From the NCBI RefSeq assembly GCF_051401765.1, contig NW_027480468.1, positions 2,666,001 to 2,730,000 on the forward strand: a DNA stretch of 64,000 bases, in the 5' to 3' direction. The position numbers and the translations under genes were made by a program. Shown here piece by piece: positions 1 through 13,530 of the stretch. A model generated the notes under the pieces. It saw only the letters and a list, made by a program, of their open reading frames with translations. It searched no databases and had not been told where the DNA came from. Source of the DNA: Calliopsis andreniformis (Eukaryota > Arthropoda > Insecta > Hymenoptera > Andrenidae). Numbering within the stretch: position 1 is the stretch's first letter; each line of letters begins with the position of its first letter.

Positions 1-3000
1 AGGATTGAGGATTGAAGACTGAGGATTGGGTATTGAGGATTTAAGAATGAGGATTGAGGATTGAGGATTGAGGATTGAGGATCGAAGATTGAGCTTTGAG
101 GATTGAAGATCGAGTATTGAGGATTGAGGATTCAGGATTGAGGATTGAGGATTGAGGATTGAGGATTGAGCATTGAGGATTGACGATTGAGGATTGTGGA
201 TTGAGGATTAAAGATTGAGTATTGTGGATTGAAGATTGAGGATTGATGATTGAGGATTGAGGATTGAGGATTGAGGATTGAGGATTGAGGATTGAGTATT
301 GAAGATTGAGGATTGAGGATTGAGTATTGAAGATTGAGGATTGATGATTGAGAATTGAGGATTGAGGATTGAACATTGAGGACTGAGTGTTGAGGGTTGA
401 GTGATGAGAATTGATGTTTGTTGATAGAGATTTGAAGATTGCAGATTGAGTACTGAGTATTGAAAGCTGTGAATTGAGGATATTCTATTGAGGATTGAGG
501 ATTGTCACCTGATTGTTCAGGACTGAGGGCTGAAGATTGAGGTTTCAGGATTGAGGATTCAGAATTGATGTCTGAGGAGAGAGGATTGAGGATTGAGGAT
601 TGAAGATTGAGGTTTGAGGATTGAGGATTGAGGATTGAGGACTGAGGATTGAGGATTGAGGATTGAGCATTGACGATTGAAGATTGAGGACTGTGGATTG
701 AGGATTGAAAATTGACGATTGAGGATTGTGGATTAAGGATTGAGGATTGAACATTGAGGACTGAGTGTTGTGGGTTGAGTGATGAGAATTGATGTTTGTG
801 GATAGAGGCTCGAAGGTTGCAGATTGTGCATTGAGTATTGAAAACTGTGAATTGAGGATATTCTATTGAGGATTAAGGATTGAGGATTCAGAACTGAGGT
901 TTGAGGACTGAGGACAGAGGGTTGAGGATTGAGAATAGAGGATTGAGGATTGAGTATTGAGGATTGAGGATTGATGATTGAGGATTGAGGATTGAAGATT
1001 GAGGATTGGGTATCGAGGATTGAACATTGAGGATTGAGGATTGAGGATTGAGGATTGAGGATTGAGTATTGAAGATTGAATATTGATGATTGAAGATTGA
1101 GGATTGAGGATTGAGGGTTGCGGATTGAGGACGAGGACTGAGGGTTGAGTATTGATGTTTGAGGTCTGAGGATTGAGGATTGAGGATTGAGAATTGAGGA
1201 TTGAGGAATGAGGATTGAAGATTGAGGATTGGTTATTGAGGATTGAAGAATGAGGACTGTGGGTTGAGGATTGAGGATTGAGGATTGAGGTTTGAGGATT
1301 GATGATTGAGTATTGAGGAGTGAAGGTTGAGGATTGAGGATTGAGGATTGAGGATTGAGGATTGATGATTGAGGATTGGGGACTGAGTGTTGAGGTTTGA
1401 GTGATGAGAATTGATGTTTGTGGATAGAGATTTAAAGATTACAGATTCAGTATTGAGTATTGAAAACTGTGAATTGATGATATTCTATTGAGGATTGAGA
1501 ATTGACAACTGATTGTTGAGGACTGAGGTCTGAAGATTGAGGATTCAGGATTGAGGATTTAGGATTGAGGTTTGAGGACTGAGGATTGAGGATTGAGGAG
1601 TGAGGATTGAGGATTGAAGATTGATGATTGATGATTGAGGATTGAGGATTTAGTATTGAGGATTGAGGATTGAGGATTGAGTATTGAAGATTGAGGATTG
1701 AGGATTGATGATTGAGGATTGAGGATTGAGGATTGAGGATTGAGTATCGATGATTGAGGATTGAAGATTGAGCATTGACGATTGAAGATTGAGAATTGAG
1801 GATTGAGGTTTGAACATTGAGGACTGAGTGTTGAGGGTTGAAGATTGAGGATTGAGGATTGAGGATTGAGGATTGATGATTGAGGATTGAGGATTGAGTA
1901 TTGAGGATTGAGGGTTGAGGATTGAGGATTGCGGATTGAAGATTGAGGATTAAAGATTGAGTATTGAGGATTGAAGATTGAGGATTGATGATTGAGGATT
2001 CAGGTTTGAGGATTGAGGGTTGAGGATTGAGGATTGTGTATTGAAGATTGAGGATTGATGATTGAGGATTGAGGATTGAGGATTGAGGATTGAGGATTGA
2101 AGATTGAGGATTTTGTATTGCGGATTGAACATTGAGGATTGAGGATTGAGGATTGAGGATTGAGGATTGAGGGTTGAGGCCTGAAGATTGAATATTGATG
2201 ATTGAAGATTGAGGATTGTGGATGGAGAGTTGAGGATTGAGGATTGAGAATTGAGGATTGAGTATTGAGGATTGAAGATTGTGGATTGGGTATTGAGGAC
2301 TGAGGATTGAGGATTGAGGTTTGAGGAATGAGGATTGAGGATTGAGGAGTGAGGATTGAGTATTGAGGATTGAGGATTGAAGATTGAGGATTGGGTATTG
2401 CTGATTGAGCATTGCGGAATGAGGATTGAGGATTGAGGATTGAGGATTGAGGGCTGAAGGTTGAATGTTGATGATTGAAGATTGAGGATTGAGGATTGAG
2501 CGTTGTGGATTGAGGACGAGGACTGAGGGTTGAGTATTGATGTTTGAGGTCTGAGGATTGAGGATTGAGGGTTGAGGATTGAGGATTGCGGATTGAAGAT
2601 TGAGGATTAAAGATTGAGTATTGAGGATTGAAGATTGAGGGTTGATGATTGAGGATTCAGGATTGAGGATTGAGGATTGAGGATTGAGGATTGAGTATTG
2701 AAGATTGAGGATTGATGATTGAGGATTGAGGATTGAGGATTGAGGATTGAAGATTGAGAATTGAGGATTGAGGATTGAGGATTGAAGGTTGTGGATTGGG
2801 TATTGAGGATTGAGGATTGAGGATTTAAGATTGAGTATTGAGGATTGAAGATTGAGAATTGAGGATTGAGGATTGAACATTGAGGACTGAGTGTTGAGTG
2901 TTGAGTGATGAGAATTGATGTTTGTGGATAGAGATTTGTAGATTGCAGATTGAGTATTGAGTATTGAAAACTGTGAATTGAGGATATTCTATTGAGGATT

Positions 3001-4700
3001 GAGGTTTGTCACCTGATTGTACAGGACTGGGGGCTGGAGATTGAGGATTCAGGATTGCGGATTCAGGATTGAGGTTTGAGGACTGAGGATTGAGGATTGA
3101 GTATTGAAGATTGAGTATTGAGGATTGAAGATTGAGGGTTGAGGATTCAGTGTTGAGGATTGAGGATTGAAGATTGAGGATTGGGGTCTGAGTGTTGAGG
3201 GCTGAGTGATGAGAGTTGATGTTTGTGGATAGAGATTTGAAGATTGCAGATTGAGTATTGCGTATGGAAAGCTCTCAACTGAGGATATTCTAGTGAGGAT
3301 TGAGGATTGACAACTGATTGTTGAGGACTGAGGGTTGAAGATTGAGGATTCAGGATTGAGGATTCAGGATTGTGGTTTGAGGACTGAGGATTGAGGATTG
3401 AGGATTGAGGATTGAGGATTGAGGTTTGAGGATTGAAGATTGGGGATTGGGTATTGAGGAGTGAACATTGAGGATTGAGGATTGAGGATTGAGGATTGAG
3501 GATTGAGGATTGAGAATTGAAGATTGAAAATTGATGATTGAAGATTGAGGATTGAGGATTGAGTGTTGTGGATTGAGGACGAGGACTGAGGGTCGAGTAT
3601 TGATGTTTGAGGTCTGAGGATTGAGGATTGAGGATTGAGAATTGAGGATTGAGGATTGAGGATTGAAGATTGAGGATTGGTTATTGAGGATTGAAGAATG
3701 AGGACTGAGGGTTGAGGATTGAGGATTGAGGAATGAAGATTGAGTATTGAGGATTGAAGATTGAGGATTGAGGAATGAGGATTGAGGATTGAAGATTGAA
3801 GATAGAGGATTGAGGACTGAGGATTAAAGATTGAGTATTGAGGATTGAAGATTGAGGATTGATGATTGAGGATTGATGATTGAGGATTGAGGATTGAGGA
3901 TTGAGCATTGAGGATTGACGATTGACTATTCAGGATTGAGGATTAAAGATTGAGTATTGAGGATTGAAGATTGAGGATTGATGATTGAGGATTGAGGGTT
4001 GAGGATTGAGGATTGAAGATTGAGTATTGAGGATTGAAGGTTGAGGATTGAGGATTGAGGGTTGAGGATTGAGGATTGAAGATTGAGGATTGAAGATTGA
4101 GTATTGATGATTGAAGATTGAGGATTGAGGATTGAGTGTTGAGGATTGAGGACGAGGACAGACGGTTGAGGATTGAGGTTTGAGGATTGAGGATTGAGGA
4201 TTGAGGACTGAGGATTGAGGATTGAGGATTGAGCATTGAGGATTGAAGATTGATGTCTGTGGATTGAGGATTGAAAATTGACGATTGAGGATTGTGGATT
4301 GAGGATTGAGGATTGAACATTGAGGACTGAGTGTTGAGGGTTGAGTGATGAGAATTGATGTTTGTGGATAGAGGCTTGAAGGTTGCAGATTGTGTATTGA
4401 GTATTGAAAATTGTGAATTGAGGATATTCTATTGAGGATTCAGGATTGACGACTGATTGTTGAGGACTCAGGGCCGAAGATTGAGGATTCAGGATTGAGG
4501 ATTCAGAATTGAGGTTTGCGGGCTGAGGACTGAGGATTGAGGATTGAGAATTGAGGATTGAGGATTGAGTATAGAAGATTGAGGATTGGGTATTGAGGAT
4601 TGAAGAATGAGGATTGAGGATTGAGGATTGAGGATTGAGGATTGAAGATTGAGTATTGAGGTTTGAAGACTGACGATTGAGGGTTGAGGATTGAGGATTG
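1..4700 (+). repeat. Left duplicated block, copy 1
   Basis: This block is paralogous to 8,244-11,700. The offset is 8,243 at the start and 8,348 across the core at 481. It becomes 7,159 from about 1,790 to 3,300 (copy 2 lacks about 1.19 kb here), then 7,061-7,068. A rare word TTGTTGATAGAG in the core at 481 recurs at 8829 and confirms the pairing. Contains cores at 481, 859, 1481, 2985, 3286 and 4425. No gene. Confidence 0.8.
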
Positions 4701-5830
4701 AGGATTGAGGATCTAGGATTGATGATTGAGTATTGAGGATTGAAGATTGAGGATTGAGGATTGAGGATTGAGGATTGAGGATTGATGATTGAAGATTGAA
4801 GATTGGGGACTGAGCGTTGAGGGTTGAGTGATGAGAATTGGTGTTTGTGGATAGAGATTTAAAGATTGCAGATTGAGTATTGAGTATTGAAAGCTGTGAA
4901 TTGATGATATTCTGTTGAGGATTGAGAATTGACAACTGATTGTTGAGGACTGAGGTCTGAAGGTTGAGGATTCAGGATTGAGGTTTCAGGATTGAGGTTT
5001 GAGGACTGAGGATTGAGGATTGAGGATTGAGGACTGAGGATTGAGGATTGAGGATTGAAGATTGAGGATTGGGTATTGCGGATTGAACATTGAGGATTGA
5101 GGATTGAGGATTGAGGATTGAGTATTGGGGATTGAGGACTGAAGATTGAATATTGATGATTGAAGATTGAGGATTGAGGATTGAGGGTTGTGGATTGAGG
5201 ACGAAGACTGAGGGTTGAGTATTCATGTTTGAGGTCCGAGAATTGTGGATTCAGGATTGAGGATTGAGGATTGAGGATTGAGGATTGAAGATCGAATATT
5301 GATGATTGAAGATTGTGGATTGAGGTTTGAGGGTTGTGGATTGAGGACGAGGACTGAGGGTTGGGTATTGATGTTTGAGGTCTGATTATTGAGAATTGAG
5401 GATTGAGAATTGAGGGCTGAAGATTGAGTATTGAGGATTGAAGATTGAGGATTGATGATTGAGGATTGAGTATTGAGGATTGAGGATTGAGGATTGAAGA
5501 TTGAGGATTGAGGATTGAGGATTGAGGATTAAAAATTGAGTATTGAGGATTGAAGATTGAGGACTGACGATTGAGGATTGGGTATTTATGATTGAAGAAT
5601 GTGGATTGAGGAATGAGGATTGAGGATTGAAGATTGAAGATTGAGGATTGAGGACTGAGGATTAAAGGTTGAGTATTGAGGATTGAAGATAGAGGATTGA
5701 TGATTGAGAATTGAGGATTGGGGATTCAGGACTGAGGATTGAGGATTGAGTATTGAAGATTGAGGATTGATGATTGAATATTGATGATTGAAGATTGAGG
5801 ATTGAGGATTGAGTGTTGTGGATTGTGGAC
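4105..5830 (+). repeat. Duplicated block, offset 14,655, copy 1
   Basis: This block pairs with 18,760-20,485 at one constant offset. Rare shared words fix the alignment: ACAGACGG, GGGCCGAAG (4471 with 19126), CATGTTTGAGGTCCG (5224 with 19879) and GGTATTTATG (5581 with 20236). Contains cores at 4425 (D) and 4908 (B), then about 900 bp without a core. No gene. Confidence 0.82.
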
Positions 5831-6299
5831 GAGGACTGAGGGTTGAGTATTGATGTTTGAGGTCTGAGGATTGAGGACTGAGGATTGAGGATTGAGGATT
5901 GAGGATTGCGGGTTGAGGATTGAAGATTGAAGATTGAGGATTGAGGACTGAGGATTAAAGATTGAGTATTGAGCATTGAAGATTGAGGATTGATGATTGA
6001 GGATTGAGTATTGAGTATTGAGGATTGAGGATTGAGGATTGAGTATTGAAGATTGAGGATTGATGATTGAGGATTGAGGATTGAGGATTGAGGACTGAGG
6101 ATTGAGGATTGAGGATTGAGGATTGCGGGTTGAGGATTGAAGGTTGAAGATTGAGGATTGAGGACTGAGGATTAAAGATTGAGTATTGAGGATTGAAGAT
6201 TGAGGATTGATGATTGAGGATTGAGGATTGAGTATTGAGGATTGAGGATTGAAGATTGAGTATTGAAGATTGAGGATTGATGATTGAGGATTGAGGATT

Positions 6300-7430
6300 G
6301 AGGATTGAGGATTGAGTATTGAGGATTGAGGATTGAAGATTGAGTATTGAGGATTGAAGATTGAGAATTGAGGATTGAGGTTTGAACATTGAGGACTGAG
6401 TGTTGAGGGTTGAAGATTGAGGATTGAGGATTGAGGATTGAGGATTGAGGATTGTGGATGAGGGCTGAGGGCTGAGGATTGAGGTTTAAGGACTGAGGAC
6501 TGAGGATTGAGGATTGAGAATTCAGGATTGAGGATTGAGGATTGAAGATTGAGGATTGGGTATTGAGGATTGAAGGATGAGGATTGAGGATTGAGGATTG
6601 AAGGTTGAATATTGAGGTTTGAAGACTGACGATTGAGGGTTGAGGATTGAGGATTGAGGATTGAGGATTGAGGGTTGAGGATTGAGGATTGAGAATTGAG
6701 GATTGAGGATTGAGGATTGAAGATTGAGGATTGGGTATTGAGGATTGAGGATTGAGGATTTAAGATTGAGTATTGAGGATTGAAGATTGAGAATTGATGA
6801 TTGAGGATTGAACATTGAGGACTGAGTGATGAGTGTTGAGTGATGAGAATTGATGTTTGTGGATAGAGATTTGAAGATTGCAGATTGAGTATTGAGTATT
6901 GAAAACTGTGAATTGAGGATATTCTAGTGAGGATTGAGGATTGACAACTGATTGTTGAGGACTGAGGGCTGAAGATTGAGGATTCAGGATTGAGGATTCA
7001 GGATTGTGGTTTGAGGACTGAGGATTGACGATTGAGGATTGAGGATTGATGATTGAGGATTGAGGATTGAAGACTGAGGATTGGGTATCGAGGATTGAAC
7101 ATTGAGGATTGAGGATTGAGGATTGAGGATTGAGGATTGAGTATTGAAGATTGAATATTGATGATTGAAGATTGAGGATTGAGGATTGAGCGTTGTGGAT
7201 TGAGGACGAGGACTGAGGGTTGAGTATTGATGTTTGAGGTCTCAGGATTGAGGATTGAGTATTGATGATTGAGGATTGATGATTGAGGATTGAGGATTGA
7301 GGATTGAGGATTGAGTATTGAGGATTGAGGATTGAAGATTGAGTATTGAGGATTGAAGATTGAGAATTGAGAATTGAGGTTTGAACATTGAGGACTGAGT
7401 GTTGAGTGTTGAAGATTGAGGATTGAGGAT
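6300..7430 (+). repeat. Duplicated block, offset about 6,103, copy 1
   Basis: Pairs with 12,400-13,530: the hybrid core at 6920 with 13023, and the CGAGGA unit near 7206 with 13309. From 7,430 to 8,240 the array continues with plain heptads and a class B core at 7885, whose relatives are at 1481 and 13980. No gene. Confidence 0.75.
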
Positions 7431-8374
7431 TGAGGATTGAGGATTGAGGATTGAGGATTGAGGATTGAAGATTGAGTATTGAGGTTTGAAGACTGACGAT
7501 TGAGGGTTGAGGATTGAGGATTGAGGATTGAAGATTGGGGATTTGGGATTGAGGATTGAAGGATGAGGATTGAGGATTGAGGATTGAGGATTGAGGATTG
7601 AGGATTGAGGATTGAGGATTTAAGATTGAGTATTGAGGTTTGAAGACTGACGATTGAGGGTTGAGTATTGAGGATTGAGTATTGAGGATTGAGGATTGAT
7701 GAATGAGTATTGAGGATTGAAGATTGAGGATTGAGGATTGAGGATTGAGGATTGGGAATTGAGGATTGATGATTGAGGATTGGGAACTGAGTGTTGAGGT
7801 TTGAGTGATGAGAATTGATGTTTGTGGATAGAGATTTAAAGATTACAGATTCAGTATTGAGTATTGAAAACTGTGAATTGATGATATTCTATTGAGGATT
7901 GAGAATTGACAACTGACTGTTGAGGACTGAGGTCTGAAGATTGAGGATTCAGGATTGAGGATTCAGGATTGAGGTTTGAGGACTGAGCATTGAGGATTGA
8001 GGAGTGAGGATTGTGGATTGAGGATTGAGGATTGAAGATTGTGGATTGGGTATTGCTGATTGAACATTGAGGATTGAGGATTGAGGATAGAGGATTGAGG
8101 ATTGAGGACTGAAGATTGAATATTGATGATTGAAGATTGAGGATTGAGGATTGAGCGTTGTGGATTGAGGACGAGAACTGAGGGTTGAGTATTGATGTTC
8201 GAGGTCTGAGGATTGAGGATTGAGGGTTGAGAATTGAGGATTGAGGATTGAGGATTGAAGATTGAGGATTGGGTATTGAGGATTTAAGAATGAGGATTGA
8301 GGATTGAGGATTGAGGATTGAGGATCGAAGATTGAGCTTTGAGGATTGAAGATCGAGTATTGAGGATTGAGGAT

Positions 8375-10039
8375 TCAGGATTGAGGATTGAGGATTGAGG
8401 ATTGAGGATTGAGCATTGAGGATTGACGATTGAGGATTGTGGATTGAGGATTAAAGATTGAGTATTGTGGATTGAAGATTGAGGATTGATGATTGAGGAT
8501 TGAGGATTGAGGATTGAGGATTGAGGATTGAGGATTGAGTATTGAAGATTGAGGATTGAGGATTGAGTATTGAAGATTGAGGATTGATGATTGAGGATTG
8601 AGGATTGAGGGTGAAGGATTGAGTATTGAGGATTGAGGATTGAAGATTGAGGATTGAGGATTGAGGATTAAAGATTGAGTATTGAGGATTGAAGATTGAG
8701 AATTGAGGATTGAGGATTGAACATTGAGGACTGAGTGTTGAGGGTTGAGTGATGAGAATTGATGTTTGTTGATAGAGATTTGAAGATTGCAGATTGAGTA
8801 CTGAGTATTGAAAGCTGTGAATTGAGGATATTCTATTGAGGATTGAGGATTGTCACCTGATTGTTCAGGACTGAGGGCTGAAGATTGAGGTTTCAGGATT
8901 GAGGATTCAGAATTGATGTCTGAGGAGAGAGGATTGAGGATTGAGGATTGCGAATTGAGGATTGAGGTTTGAACATTGAGGACAGAGTGTTGAGGGTTGA
9001 AGATTGAGGATTGAGGATTGAGGATTGAGGATTGATGATTGAGGATTGAGGATTGAGTATTGAGGATTGAGGGTTGAGGATTGAGGATTGCGGATTGAAG
9101 ATTGAGGATTAAAGATTGAGTATTGAGGATTGAAGATTGAGGATTAATGATTGAGGATTCAGGTTTGAGGATTGAGGGTTGAGGATTGAGGATTGTGTAT
9201 TGAAGATTGAGGATTGATGATTGAGGATTGAGGATTGAGGATTGAGGATTGAGGATTGAAGATTGAGGATTTTGTATTGCGGATTGAACATTGAGGATTG
9301 AGGATTGAGGATTGAGGATTGAGGATTGAGGGTTGAGGACTGAAGATTGAATATTGATGATTGAAGATTGAGGATTGTGGATGGAGAGTTGAGGATTGAG
9401 GATTGAGAATTGAGGATTGAGTATTGAGGATTGAAGATTGTGGATTGGGTATTGAGGACTGAGGATTGAGGATTGAGGTTTGAGGAATGAGGATTGAGGT
9501 TTGAGGAGTGAGGATTGAGTATTGAGGATTGAGGATTGAAGATTGAGGATTGGGTATTGCTGATTGAGCATTGCGGAATGAGGATTGAGGATTGAGGATT
9601 GAGGATTGAGTGCTGAAGGTTGAATGTTGATGATTGAAGATTGAGGATTGAGGATTGAGCGTTGTGGATTGAGGACGAGGACTGAGGGTTGAGTATTGAT
9701 GTTTGAGGTCTGAGGATTGAGGATTGAGGGTTGAGGATTGAGGATTGCGGATTGAAGATTGAGGATTAAAGATTGAGTATTGAGGATTGAAGATTGAGGG
9801 TTGATGATTGAGGATTCAGGATTGAGGATTAAGGATTGAGGATTGAGGATTGAGTATTGAAGATTGAGGATTGATGATTGAGGATTGAGGATTGAGGATT
9901 GAGGATTGAAGATTGAGAATTGAGGATTGAGGATTGAGGATTGAAGGTTGTGGATTGGGTATTGAGGATTGAGGATTGAGGATTTAAGATTGAGTATTGA
10001 GGATTGAAGATTGAGAATTGAGGATTGAGGATTGAACAT
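8375..10039 (-). other. Longest stop-free frame (554 codons); repeat artefact, not called as a gene
   Basis: Reading TCCTCAA in threes gives the cycle S-S-I-L-N-P-Q in every - strand frame, because 7 and 3 share no factor. Stops arise only where a variant heptamer creates one; here TCA on the + strand (in GATTCAGG) ends the frame. The ATG comes from the recurrent variant TTGAACATT. The paralogous frame at 1,447-2,880 is shorter because different variants fall in frame. I see no promoter, no start context, no domain and no codon-position signal. Duplication periods such as 685, 1,427 and 15,695 bp are not multiples of 3, so reading frame is not what is preserved. Confidence 0.9.
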
Positions 10040-11391
10040 TGAGGACTGAGTGTTGAGTGTTGAGTGATGAGAATTGATGTTTGTGGATAGAGATTTGTAG
10101 ATTGCAGATTGAGTATTGAGTATTGAAAACTGTGAATTGAGGATATTCTATTGAGGATTGAGGTTTGTCACCTGATTGTTAAGGACTGGGGGCTGGAGAT
10201 TGAGGATTCAGGATTGCGGATTCAGGATTGAGGTTTGAGGACTGAGGATTGAGGATTGAGTATTGAAGATTGAGTATTGAGGATTGAAGATTGAGGGTTG
10301 AGGATTCAGTGTTGAGGATTGAGGATTGAAGATTGAGGATTGGGGTCTGAGTGTTGAGGGCTGAGTGATGAGAGTTGATGTTTGTGGATAGAGATTTGAA
10401 GATAGCAGATTGAGTATTGCGTATGGAAAGCTCTCACCTGAGGATATTCTAGTGAGGATTGAGGATTGACAACTGATTGTTGAGGACTGAGGGTTGAAGA
10501 TTGAGGATTCAGGATTGAGGATTCAGGATTGTGGTTTGAGGACTGAGGATTGAGGATTGAGGATTGAGGATTGAGAATTGAAGATTGAAAATTGATGATT
10601 GAAGATTGAGGATTGAGGATTGAGTGTTGTGGATTGAGGACGAGGACTGAGGGTCGAGTATTGATGTTTGAGGTCTGAGGATTGAGGATTGAGGATTGAG
10701 AATTGAGGATTGAGGATTGAGGATTGAAGATTGAGGATTGGTTATTGAGGATTGAAGAATGAGGACTGAGGGTTGAGGATTGAGGATTGAGGAATGAAGA
10801 TTGAGTATTGAGGATTGAAGATTGAGGATTGAGGAATGAGGATTGAGGATTGAAGATTGAAGATAGAGGATTGAGGACTGAGGATTAAAGATTGAGTATT
10901 GAGGATTGAAGATTGAGGATTGATGATTGAGGATTGATGATTGAGGATTGAGGATTGAGGATTGAGCATTGAGGATTGACGATTGACTATTCAGGATTGA
11001 GGATTAAAGATTGAGTATTGAGGATTGAAGATTGAGAATTGATGATTGAGGATTGAGGGTTGAGGATTGAGGATTGAGGATTGAAGATTGAGTATTGAGG
11101 ATTGAAGGTTGAGGATTGAGGATTGAGGGTTGAGGATTGAGGATTGAAGATTGAGGATTGAAGATTGAGTATTGATGATTGAAGATTGAGGATTGAGGAT
11201 TGAGTGTTGAGGATTGAGGACGAGGACAGACGGTTGAGGATTGAGGTTTGAGGATTGAGGATTGAGGATTGAGGACTGAGGATTGAGGATTGAGGATTGA
11301 GCATTGAGGATTGAAGATTGATGTCTGTGGATTGAGGATTGAAAATTGACGATTGAGGATTGTGGATTGAGGATTGAGGATTGAACATTGA

Positions 11392-11595
11392 GGACTGAGT
11401 GTTGAGGGTTGAGTGATGAGAATTGATGTTTGTGGATAGAGATTTGAAGATTGCAGATTGAGTATTGAGTATTGAAAATTGTGAATTGAGGATATTCTAT
11501 TGAGGATTCAGGATTGACGACTGATTGTTGAGGACTCAGGGCTGAAGATTGAGGATTCAGGATTGAGGATTCAGGATTGTGGTTTGCGGGCTGAG
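11392..11595 (+). repeat. Hybrid A/D core
   Basis: Left of the landmark (11493) the words are class A (GAGATTTGAAGATTGCAG). Right of it they are class D (GATTCAGGATTGACGACTG, GAGGACTCAGGGC). The related copy at 4425 is class D on both sides, so the left half appears to have been replaced in this copy. Confidence 0.7.
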
Positions 11596-12399
11596 GACTG
11601 AGGATTGAGGATTGAGAATTGAGGATTGAGGATTGAGTATAGAAGATTGAGGATTGGGTATTGAGGATTGAAGAATGAGGATTGAGGATTGAGGATTGAG
11701 GATTGAGTATTGAAGATTGAACATTGATGATTGAAGATTGAGGATTGCAGATTGAGCGTTGTAGATTGAGGACGAGGACTGAGGGTTGAGTATTGATGTT
11801 TGAGGTCTGAGGATTGAGGATTGAGTATTGAAGATTGAGGATTGATGATTGAGGATTGAGGATTGAGGATTGAGGATTGAGTATTGAGGATTGAGGATTG
11901 AAGATTGAGTATTGAGGATTGAAGATTGAGAATTGAGAATTGAGGTTTGAACATTGAGGACTGAGTGATGAGGGTTGAAGATTGAGGATTGAGGATTGAG
12001 GATTGAGGACTGAGGATTGAGGATGAGGGCTGAGGGTTGAGGATTGAGGTTTAAGGATTGAGTATTGAGGATTGAGGATTGAGGATTGAGTATTGAAGAT
12101 TGAGGATTGATGATTGAGGATTGAGGATTGAGGATTGAGGACTGAGGATTGAGGATTGAGGATTGAGGATTGCGGGTTGAGGATTGAAGGTTGAAGATTG
12201 AGGATTGAGGACTGAGGATTAAAGATTGAGTATTGAGGATTGAAGATTGAGGATTGAGGACTGAGGATTAAAGATTGAGTATTAAGGATTGAAGATTGAG
12301 GATTGATGATTGAGGATTGAGGATTGAGTATTGAGGATTGTGGATTGAATATTGAGTATTGAAGATTGAGGATTGATGATTGAGGATTGAGGATTGAGG

Positions 12400-13530
12400 A
12401 TTGAGGATTGAGTATTGAGGATTGAGGATTGAAGATTGAGTATTGAGGATTGAAGATTGAGAATTGAGGATTGAGGTTTGAACATTGAGGACTGAGTGTT
12501 GAGGGTTGAAGATTGAGGATTGAGGATTGAGGATTGAGGATTGAGGATTGAGGATTGAGGATGAGGGCTGAGGGCTGAGGACTGAGGTTTAAGGACTGAG
12601 GACTGAGGATTGAGGATTGAGAATTGAGGATTGATGATTGAGGATTGAAGATTGAGGATTGGGTATTGAGGATTGAAGGATGAGGATTGAGGATTGAGGA
12701 TTGAAGGTTGAATATTGAGGTTTGAAGACTGACGATTGAGGGTTGAGGATTGAGGATTGAGGATTTAGGATTGAGGGTTGAGGATTGAGGATTGAGAATT
12801 GAGGATTGAGGATTGAGGATTGAAGATTGAGGATTGGGTATTGAGGATTGAGGATTGAGGATTTAAGATTGAGTATTGAGGATTGAAGATTGAGAATTGA
12901 TGATTGAGGATTGAACATTGAGGACTGAGTGTTGAGTGTTGAGTGATGAGAATTGATGTTTGTGGATAGAGATTTGAAGATTGCAGATTGAGTATTGAGT
13001 ATTGAAAACTGTGAATTGAGGATATTCTAGTGAGGATTGAGGATTGACAACTGATTGTTGAGGACTGAGGGCTGAAGATTGAGGATTCAGGATTGAGGAT
13101 TCAGGATTGTGGTTTGAGGACTGAGGATTGACGATTGAGGTTTGAGGATTGATGATTGAGGATTGAGGATTGAAGACTGAGGATTGGGTATCGAGGATTG
13201 AACATTGAGGATTGAGGATTGAGGATTGAGGATTGAGGATTGAGTATTGAAGATTGAATATTGATGATTGAAGATTGAGGATTGAGGATTGAGCGTTGTG
13301 GATTGAGGACGAGGACTGAGGGTTGAGTATTGATGTTTGAGGTCTCAGGATTGAGGATTGAGTATTGATGATTGAGGATTGATGATTGAGGATTGAGGAT
13401 TGAGGATTGAGGATTGAGTATTGAGGATTGAGGATTGAAGATTGAGTATTGAGGATTGAAGATTGAGAATTGAGAATTGAGGTTTGAACATTGAGGACTG
13501 AGTGTTGAGTGTTGAAGATTGAGGATTGAG
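12400..13530 (+). repeat. Duplicated block, offset about 6,103, copy 2
   Basis: Partner of 6,300-7,430. The hybrid A/C core at 13023 also has a relative at 16194. The next stretch, 13,530-13,980, pairs with about 16,690-17,130. The 11,560-11,960 stretch pairs with 16,261-16,661 at offset 4,701. The 11-17 kb part is thus a mosaic of short paralogous tracts. Confidence 0.72.
12922..13124 (+). repeat. Hybrid A/C core (one of three)
   Basis: The left half is class A (TATTGAGTATTGAAAACTG) and the right half is class C-like (TATTCTAGTG, then GACAACTGATTG and GATTGTGGTTTG). The same hybrid occurs with landmarks at 6920 and 16194. The switch lies at or just before the landmark. This is what an exchange or conversion tract ending inside the core would leave; the three copies then spread by duplication of their neighbourhoods. 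Confidence 0.75.

Larger units (their letters stand above)
8244..11700 (+). repeat. Left duplicated block, copy 2
   Basis: This copy of 1-4,700 has an internal deletion of about 1.19 kb near 8,940, a heptad gain of 105 bp in its first 500 bp and a loss of about 98 bp after 10,540. Contains cores at 8829, 10144, 10445 and 11493. The last is recombined relative to its partner at 4425. Most length differences are multiples of 7, as expected for an array that gains and loses whole heptads. Confidence 0.78.

Noticed and set aside
1447..2880. Long - strand open frames (477 codons here, 554 at 8,375-10,039, and about 50 shorter ones)
   Set aside because: The consensus heptamer has no stop in any - strand frame, so long frames are expected by arithmetic. 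Starts and stops occur at recurrent variant words (TTGAACATT gives ATG; TTAAAGA, TTAAGGA, TTGGTTA or TTCAGGA give stops). No domain, signal peptide or gene context is visible.
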